Made by a program: the position numbers and the translations under genes. Positions 19,545-22,935 of a stretch of DNA of 22,935 bases are shown here, one piece after another (the first letter of the stretch is position 1; the number at the start of each line of letters is the position of its first letter). Location: contig CAKURH010000059.1 of assembly GCA_934675625.1 (NCBI GenBank), forward strand, positions 1 through 22,935, written 5' to 3'. The notes under the pieces were generated by a model. It was given only the letters and a program-made list of their open reading frames with translations. It ran no database searches and was not told the origin of the DNA. Origin of the DNA: an uncultured Kiritimatiellota bacterium. Lineage in GTDB: Bacteria > Verrucomicrobiota > Kiritimatiellia > RFP12 > UBA1067.

Positions 19545-20690
19545 CTATGGAACGGTGCGGTGGGCCTTGCGCCAGGCGCCCATCGTCGTCTTCATGCGCT
19601 TCTCGAAGATCTTGCGCAGGTGCGAGGACGAGGCGTAGCCGCATTTCGCCGCGATCTCGGCGAGCGAGAGCGATGTCGTCTGCAGGAGCCGCTTCGCGAG
19701 CCGGAGGCGCACGTTCTTGATCTCTTCGAGCACCGTGCGCCCGGTCGTCGCCTTGAACTGGATCTGGGCGTTGCGCCGCGAGCCCTTCAAATGCGCGAAC
19801 ACGTCGCGCGCCTTGAGCCCCCGGCAGGCCTCGCGGTGGATGAGGTCGCGCGAGTTGCGCAGTTCGGTCGCGCGTCCGTAGAGGCGTTTCGTGGAATCGC
19901 GGCGCGTGAGGCCGACGGCGCCGAAGAGGAGTGTGCGCGCGACGGGCGTGCGTTCGGACATCAGCGCGTCCAGCAGCTCGGCGGCCATCGTGCCCGAGCT
20001 CTTGAACGCGGGCGCGACGCTCGTCAGCGGCGGGAACGTGTTCTCGCAGATGCCGGCGGTGTCGTCCACGCCGATGACGGCGAGCTCCTGCGGAACCTTC
20101 ACGCCCGCGAGCGGACAGAGCGAGAGGAAGACGTCCGCCGTCGCGTCGTTCGCGGCGAAGACGCCGCAGGGCTTCGGCAGGGCGCGCGCCCAGTCCTGGA
20201 GGCGACGCAGGTAGTCGGGCGTGACATTCTCCGTCCGCCGCTTGTGGAAGACCGCGACCTCGTGCGCGGAGGCCGTCGCGGCCTTGCGGAACTCGTCCAG
20301 CCGCTCGTCCGACCAGACGCAGCCCTCGGCGGGCGGCAGGTAGGCGAGATGCCGGAGACCGAGGCGGGCGAATTCGGCGGCGGCGAGCCGCGCCGCCGCG
20401 CGCGGGTCGTGATAGACGCCGGGCCAGACGCGTGGCTTGTCGGCGTTCTTGGCGTCGATGAAGACGGTCGGGACGTCCGCATCGCGGGCGGACGCATAGG
20501 CGGCGTTGTCCGTGATGATGCCGTCCGGCCGCCAGGTCGCGCACGTGTCGCGGAAGGACGTCGCGTCGGCGAGGTAGTGGACGAAGCGCACGTTCCATTT
20601 CCGGCGCTGGCCAAACGCGCAGATCCCGGCGTACTTGCGCAGGGCGACGTCGCTGTGCTGGTCGCAGAAGAAGAGGACGGTCTTGCTCAT
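19545..20690 (-). CDS. Second XylR-like transcriptional regulator (LacI-type sensor plus AraC HTH)
   Basis: 381 residues, starting at the ATG at 20690 because an extended -10 promoter ends 7 nt before it. The frame stays open far upstream, but that part is antisense to the next gene and is not coding. The N-terminal sensor is periplasmic-binding-protein-like (KTVLFFCDQHSD, RPDGIITDNAAY, VPTVFIDAKN, PCGVFAANDATADV, ELAVIGVDDTAGICEN). The last 100 residues are an AraC-type HTH (LSLAEIAAKCGYASSSHLRKIFEKRMKTTMGAWR). It has the same architecture as the regulator at 8827 but low sequence similarity, so it is not a recent duplicate. Its target is unclear: it converges with the pump gene and is divergent from the ATPase gene. 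The mRNA is predicted to be leaderless. Confidence 0.85.
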   Translation of the reverse strand: MSKTVLFFCDQHSDVALRKYAGICAFGQRRKWNVRFVHYLADATSFRDTCATWRPDGIITDNAAYASARDADVPTVFIDAKNADKPRVWPGVYHDPRAAARLAAAEFARLGLRHLAYLPPAEGCVWSDERLDEFRKAATASAHEVAVFHKRRTENVTPDYLRRLQDWARALPKPCGVFAANDATADVFLSLCPLAGVKVPQELAVIGVDDTAGICENTFPPLTSVAPAFKSSGTMAAELLDALMSERTPVARTLLFGAVGLTRRDSTKRLYGRATELRNSRDLIHREACRGLKARDVFAHLKGSRRNAQIQFKATTGRTVLEEIKNVRLRLAKRLLQTTSLSLAEIAAKCGYASSSHLRKIFEKRMKTTMGAWRKAHRTVP

Positions 20691-20697
20691 GGGCGAA

Positions 20698-20706
20698 AGT
20701 ATATCA
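20698..20706 (-). promoter_or_regulatory. Extended -10 promoter, leaderless, for the second regulator
   Basis: The minus strand reads TGATATACT followed by TTCGCCC and the ATG. The 7-nt gap puts the expected start at, or one base before, the start codon. Confidence 0.6.
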
Positions 20707-20727
20707 AATAATTCGTGATAAATCGTG

Positions 20728-20947
20728 GCCCGTCGGCCCAGCGGCGTCGCGCGGAGGGGCGGGAAGTGGCGCGAGTGAGGAGCGAAGGTTTGCTGGCGTC
20801 GGCGTGGTTTCGACCGCAACCAATTGTCTCGCCGAGGCACGGCAGGCTGAATTTGGCTGATTGTCTTCAGAGAGAAGCGCAAACCTGAACGACGAGACCG
20901 AGCGAGCAGCTTCCCGCCCCGAAGCGTGGATCGATGGGCCGACGGGC
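20728..20947. repeat. Imperfect long inverted repeat in the intergenic spacer
   Basis: Three nested pairs of inverted segments occur at matched spacing: 20728-20740 with 20935-20947 (GCCCGTCGGCCCA, 13 of 13), 20756-20766 with 20910-20920 (GGGGCGGGAAG, 11 of 11), and 20786-20793 with 20879-20886 (AGGTTTGC, 8 of 8). The arms are about 66 bp each, around an 85-bp centre. No protein-coding gene fits here. It could be a MITE-like element, a structured RNA, or paired operators; no target-site duplication is obvious. Confidence 0.6.
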
Positions 20948-20992
20948 AAAGAATGCGGTCTGCTCCGCCGCGCGGGCTGATGGGCCAAAGTT

Positions 20993-21001
20993 TGGTATAA
21001 T
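20993..21001 (+). promoter_or_regulatory. Extended -10 promoter, leaderless, for the ATPase/nuclease gene
   Basis: TGGTATAAT is followed by ATGCGGC and the ATG at 21009, a 7-nt gap. The sequence around it (TTTGGTATAATAYGC) is nearly the same as that in front of xseB. Confidence 0.65.
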
Positions 21002-21008
21002 ATGCGGC

Positions 21009-22583
21009 ATGAAGCAGATTGTCACAGCGACGGCCGCGTTCGAGCGGATGCGGGAGAAGGATGTGGTGTATGTCGACAAGACGGCATACTTCTACCGTCT
21101 CTTGCAGCGCGATCCCGATACGGTGTTCTTCATCGCGCGGCCGCGCCGCTTCGGCAAGTCGCTGATGATCAACACGCTGACGACGCTGCTGCAAGGGAAG
21201 CGCGACTACTTCAAGGGACTCGCCATTGACGGGACGGACTACGACTGGGGCAAACACAAGGTCGTCCGTCTTCGGATGACGGACGCCTGTGCCGCGACGC
21301 CGGAGGGCGTGCGCGCAGGGTTGCAGGAGGTCGTCCGTTCGGCGATGATCGAGCAGGGAATCGAACACGACCCGCAGATCGCGGCAGAGCTGAACTTCAA
21401 GCGGCTTTTGGAGGAGTTGCCGGAGAAATCCGAGACGGGGCGGTTCGCGGTTCTCGTGGACGAGTACGACGCGCCGCTCAACGCCTTCATCGACGAGCCA
21501 GAGAAATTCAAGGCCGTCCAGCAGATCCTGCATGACTTCTACGTGAAGATGAAGGATCATCAGGACAACATGCGCTTCGTGATGGTGACGGGCGTGACGA
21601 AGCTCGCGAAGATGTCGATCTTCTCGGGCTTCAACAATCCGACCGACCTCACGCTGGAGCCGGACTCCGCGGGGATGCTTGGCTACACGCACGACGAGGT
21701 GGAGCGCTACTTCCATGAGCAGGTGCAGGCGTTCGCCGAGAAGGAAGGCGTCACCTACGGGGAAATGAAGGCGCGGCTCTTCGCGTGGTACGACTCGTAC
21801 CGCTTTTCGCCGGAGAGCGACGTGAAGGTGGTGAACCCGTTCTCGTTCGGCAGCGCGCTCAACTTCTGTCGGCTCTCGAACTACTGGGAGAAGAGCGGAA
21901 ATTCGGGCGCGATCCTGAAGCGCATCCGCGCGGCGCGCGAGATTCCGTCCGACCTGAACGGCGCGGAGGTCTCGCGCGCGGCGCTCGACACGCCGAACCC
22001 GGAGTCGGAACCTCTGTCTGTCCTCATGTACCATTCCGGCTACCTCACGATCGATGGGGCGGAGGACGGCATCGTGAGCCTGCGGATTCCGAACGAGGAG
22101 ATTGCCGACTCGATCAGCCACGGCTACATCGCCTACTGCCTGCGCGACCGAGGCGACGAGTTCGCGATCAAGGCGCAGCGCACGGGGCGGGAGATCGCCG
22201 AGAAGGGCATCAACTACGTGGGCGCCGCCCTGCGCGCGGCGTTTGCGATGATCCCCTACGAGTGGATCTGCAAGGACGAGGCGGAGGCGAAGCGCTACTT
22301 TCTCCTGTTCTGCAAGTTCATGAAGGCGGACATCTCAGGCGAGCGGCAGAGCGCGCGCGGACGCGCGGACGCGGTGCTGAAGACGCCGACGGCGGTCTAC
22401 GTCTTCGAGTTCAAGCACGGCCGTTCGGCGGCAGAGGCCGTGGCCCAGGCGCGGACGAAGGACTACGGCGGGCCGGACGCCGCCGGGGGGCGTCCCGTCT
22501 ACCTCGTCGGCGTCAACTACAACCCCGAGACGCGCACGATCGATGAGCCGCTTGTCGAGCCGCTCTGTATTCATAATTCCTAA
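21009..22583 (+). CDS. AAA-ATPase-like protein with C-terminal PD-(D/E)XK nuclease-type domain
   Basis: 524 residues, with the ATG chosen by the promoter 7 nt upstream. The N-terminus matches the AAA-ATPase-like family (PF09820): VYVDKTAYFYRLL, then the atypical P-loop RPRRFGKS (44-51), and Walker B VLVDEYDAPL with D151-E152. Conserved family segments follow (MRFVMVTGVTKLAKMSIFSGFNN, WYDSYRF, VVNPFSF, YHSGYLTI). The C-terminus is the associated PD-(D/E)XK-type domain (PF08011): RADAV with D454, then VYVFEFK with E467 and K469. Both halves look intact. The family is abundant, in multiple copies, in gut Bacteroidota and relatives; its role is not established. The stop codon is the first three bases of a hairpin-forming repeat. 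Confidence 0.88.
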   Translation: MKQIVTATAAFERMREKDVVYVDKTAYFYRLLQRDPDTVFFIARPRRFGKSLMINTLTTLLQGKRDYFKGLAIDGTDYDWGKHKVVRLRMTDACAATPEGVRAGLQEVVRSAMIEQGIEHDPQIAAELNFKRLLEELPEKSETGRFAVLVDEYDAPLNAFIDEPEKFKAVQQILHDFYVKMKDHQDNMRFVMVTGVTKLAKMSIFSGFNNPTDLTLEPDSAGMLGYTHDEVERYFHEQVQAFAEKEGVTYGEMKARLFAWYDSYRFSPESDVKVVNPFSFGSALNFCRLSNYWEKSGNSGAILKRIRAAREIPSDLNGAEVSRAALDTPNPESEPLSVLMYHSGYLTIDGAEDGIVSLRIPNEEIADSISHGYIAYCLRDRGDEFAIKAQRTGREIAEKGINYVGAALRAAFAMIPYEWICKDEAEAKRYFLLFCKFMKADISGERQSARGRADAVLKTPTAVYVFEFKHGRSAAEAVAQARTKDYGGPDAAGGRPVYLVGVNYNPETRTIDEPLVEPLCIHNS

Positions 22584-22665
22584 CGCAAACGAGGCAAGGG
22601 TAACGCAAAGAGCGCAAAAGATTTTGGCGAGCTTTGCGTTAAGAACCTTTGCGGCCTTTGCGTTA
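22581..22665 (+). repeat. Hairpin-forming repeat overlapping the ATPase stop codon
   Basis: Nested inverted repeats: outer TAACGCAAA (22581-22589) with TTTGCGTTA (22657-22665), inner TAACGCAAAG (22601-22610) with CTTTGCGTTA (22632-22641). Further GCAAAAG/CTTTGC motifs lie between. The first TAA is the stop codon of the ATPase gene. It probably acts as a transcript end or stabiliser and may be one copy of a dispersed repeat. There is no U-tract. Confidence 0.6.
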
Positions 22666-22696
22666 GAAAACGGTCACAGTGATTACGTGCGCCGCG

Positions 22697-22734
22697 TTCG
22701 CAAACGAGGCGATATTTAGTTTCGCGAACGAGGC
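22697..22734. repeat. Direct repeat of TTCGCRAACGAGGC
   Basis: Two 14-bp copies at 22697-22710 and 22721-22734, differing at one base, with a 24-bp period. A third partial copy (CGCAAACGAGGC) is at 22584-22595 inside the hairpin repeat. The copies lie upstream of the promoter-like box at 22765. They may be binding sites or repeat debris. Confidence 0.45.
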
Positions 22735-22764
22735 ACGATTGGCTTGTCGGGCGCGGCGGGGAAA

Positions 22765-22773
22765 TGGTATCAT
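22765..22773 (+). promoter_or_regulatory. Probable extended -10 promoter of the right-edge gene
   Basis: TGGTATCAT, one mismatch from TATAAT with the extended TG, followed by ATCGGC. The predicted start would fall inside the 8-bp tandem array, giving a leader of about 108 nt to the ATG at 22888. Confidence 0.45.
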
Positions 22774-22843
22774 ATCGGCTTATCGGCTTATCGGCTTATC
22801 GGCTTATCGGCTTATCGGCTTATCGGCTTATCGGCTTATCGGC
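22773..22843. repeat. 8-bp tandem array (TATCGGCT, 8.9 copies)
   Basis: Eight perfect copies of TATCGGCT are followed by seven bases of a ninth, with no mismatches. It lies between the promoter-like box and the ribosome binding site of the right-edge gene. Perfect short tandem arrays change copy number by slippage. The unit length is not a multiple of three, but here it appears to be in the leader, not the coding part. Confidence 0.9.
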
Positions 22844-22887
22844 GCGACGGCCATTGAACATCAAAAGCAATGACAAGGAATACAGCG

Positions 22888-22935
22888 ATGAAAAACATGT
22901 CTCGGCAGAAGCACAATCGGGGGGGGGGGGGGGGG
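22888..22935 (+). CDS. First codons of a gene cut off by the contig end
   Basis: An ATG at 22888 is preceded by AAGGAA (22875-22880) with 7 nt spacing, a good ribosome binding site. The reliable peptide is MKNMSRQKHNR. The codons after 22918 fall in a run of G and should not be trusted. A basic N-terminus ending in H-N-R-G is what precedes the FTLIEL segment of type IV prepilin-like proteins, which are numerous in some PVC bacteria. This gene could be one of them, but the decisive residues are missing. Confidence 0.4.
   Translation, partial: MKNMSRQKHNRGGGGG
22919..22935. other. Poly-G run at the contig end, probable artefact
   Basis: Seventeen consecutive G residues end the window, with the first two possibly genuine. 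Two-colour Illumina chemistry reads absent signal as G, and assemblies can carry such tails at contig ends. It breaks the reading of the last gene. Confidence 0.8.

Noticed and set aside
17479..20598. 1039-residue minus-strand frame across the pump gene and the second regulator
   Set aside because: It lies antisense to a well-supported RND pump and out of frame in the regulator. It is highly Arg-rich, as expected of a GC-rich shadow frame.
20691..22121. N-terminal extension of the second regulator to 858 residues
   Set aside because: The extension is antisense to the ATPase gene and crosses an intergenic inverted repeat. A promoter sits directly before the internal ATG at 20690.
22773..22843. 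Short repeats as a CRISPR array
   Set aside because: The 8-bp units are contiguous with no spacers, and there are no cas genes; it is a simple tandem repeat.
22679..22873. 64-residue frame through the tandem array (YRLIGLSA repeats)
   Set aside because: The repeated peptide is only the translation of the 8-bp array. No ribosome binding site precedes it, and a better start lies downstream at 22888.
1..22935. tRNA, rRNA, prophage or insertion sequence genes
   Set aside because: No cloverleaf-like sequence, rRNA segment, transposase, integrase or phage structural protein was seen in reading the sequence and frames.

Overview
The window reads as a piece of a GC-rich (roughly 60-65%) bacterial genome. 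The best guess is a member of the PVC superphylum, most likely Kiritimatiellota or a relative from a gut or sediment metagenome. That placement is inferred from the gene mix: XylR-like regulators that join a sugar-binding-protein-like domain to an AraC helix-turn-helix, a giant secreted protein with thrombospondin type 3 (TSP3) calcium repeats, and an AAA-ATPase-like/PD-(D/E)XK protein. No 16S rRNA gene or other decisive marker is present. The last 17 bases are all G, so the right edge looks like a contig end with a sequencing artefact.

Left region (1-8.8 kb, minus strand). After the first 16 codons of a signal-peptide-bearing gene that runs off the left edge comes an apparent four-gene operon read leftwards from about 8.73 kb. 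It encodes a 1884-residue protein with 23 TSP3 calcium-binding repeats and a C-terminal alpha/beta-hydrolase domain, two tandem secreted paralogs of unknown function, and a small secreted protein with one EF-hand/dockerin-like loop. A XylR-like regulator is divergently transcribed from the same intergenic region. A low-GC block (about 0.84-4.0 kb) covers both paralogs and the catalytic end of the giant gene. Two palindromic repeat elements lie in frame inside the 5' part of the giant gene. This operon is the best candidate in the window for an undescribed system: a calcium-dependent, cell-surface or secreted hydrolase assembly.

Middle region (8.8-13.5 kb, plus strand). The XylR-like regulator is followed by xseB (exonuclease VII small subunit), which overlaps by 4 bp a GHKL-type (MutL/Hsp90-like) ATPase. 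Next is a stand-alone elongation factor G gene with its own promoter, ribosome binding site and hairpin terminator.

Right-middle region (13.6-19.5 kb, plus strand). A tightly packed four-gene operon encodes a small His-containing exported protein, a TolC/CusC-like outer-membrane lipoprotein, a His-rich CusB/CzcB-like adaptor and a CusA/CzcA-like RND pump. Together they should form a tripartite heavy-metal efflux pump.

Right region (19.5-22.9 kb). A second XylR-like regulator (minus strand) converges on the pump gene. It is separated by a 320-bp spacer, with an imperfect inverted repeat, from a divergent AAA-ATPase-like/nuclease gene. That gene ends in a hairpin-forming repeat. A 71-bp array of an 8-bp unit then precedes the first codons of a gene cut off by the contig end.

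A shared promoter form recurs: an extended -10 box (TG-N-TATAAT) usually followed by a short conserved YGC. At four genes the box sits only 6-7 nt before the ATG, which predicts leaderless mRNAs.
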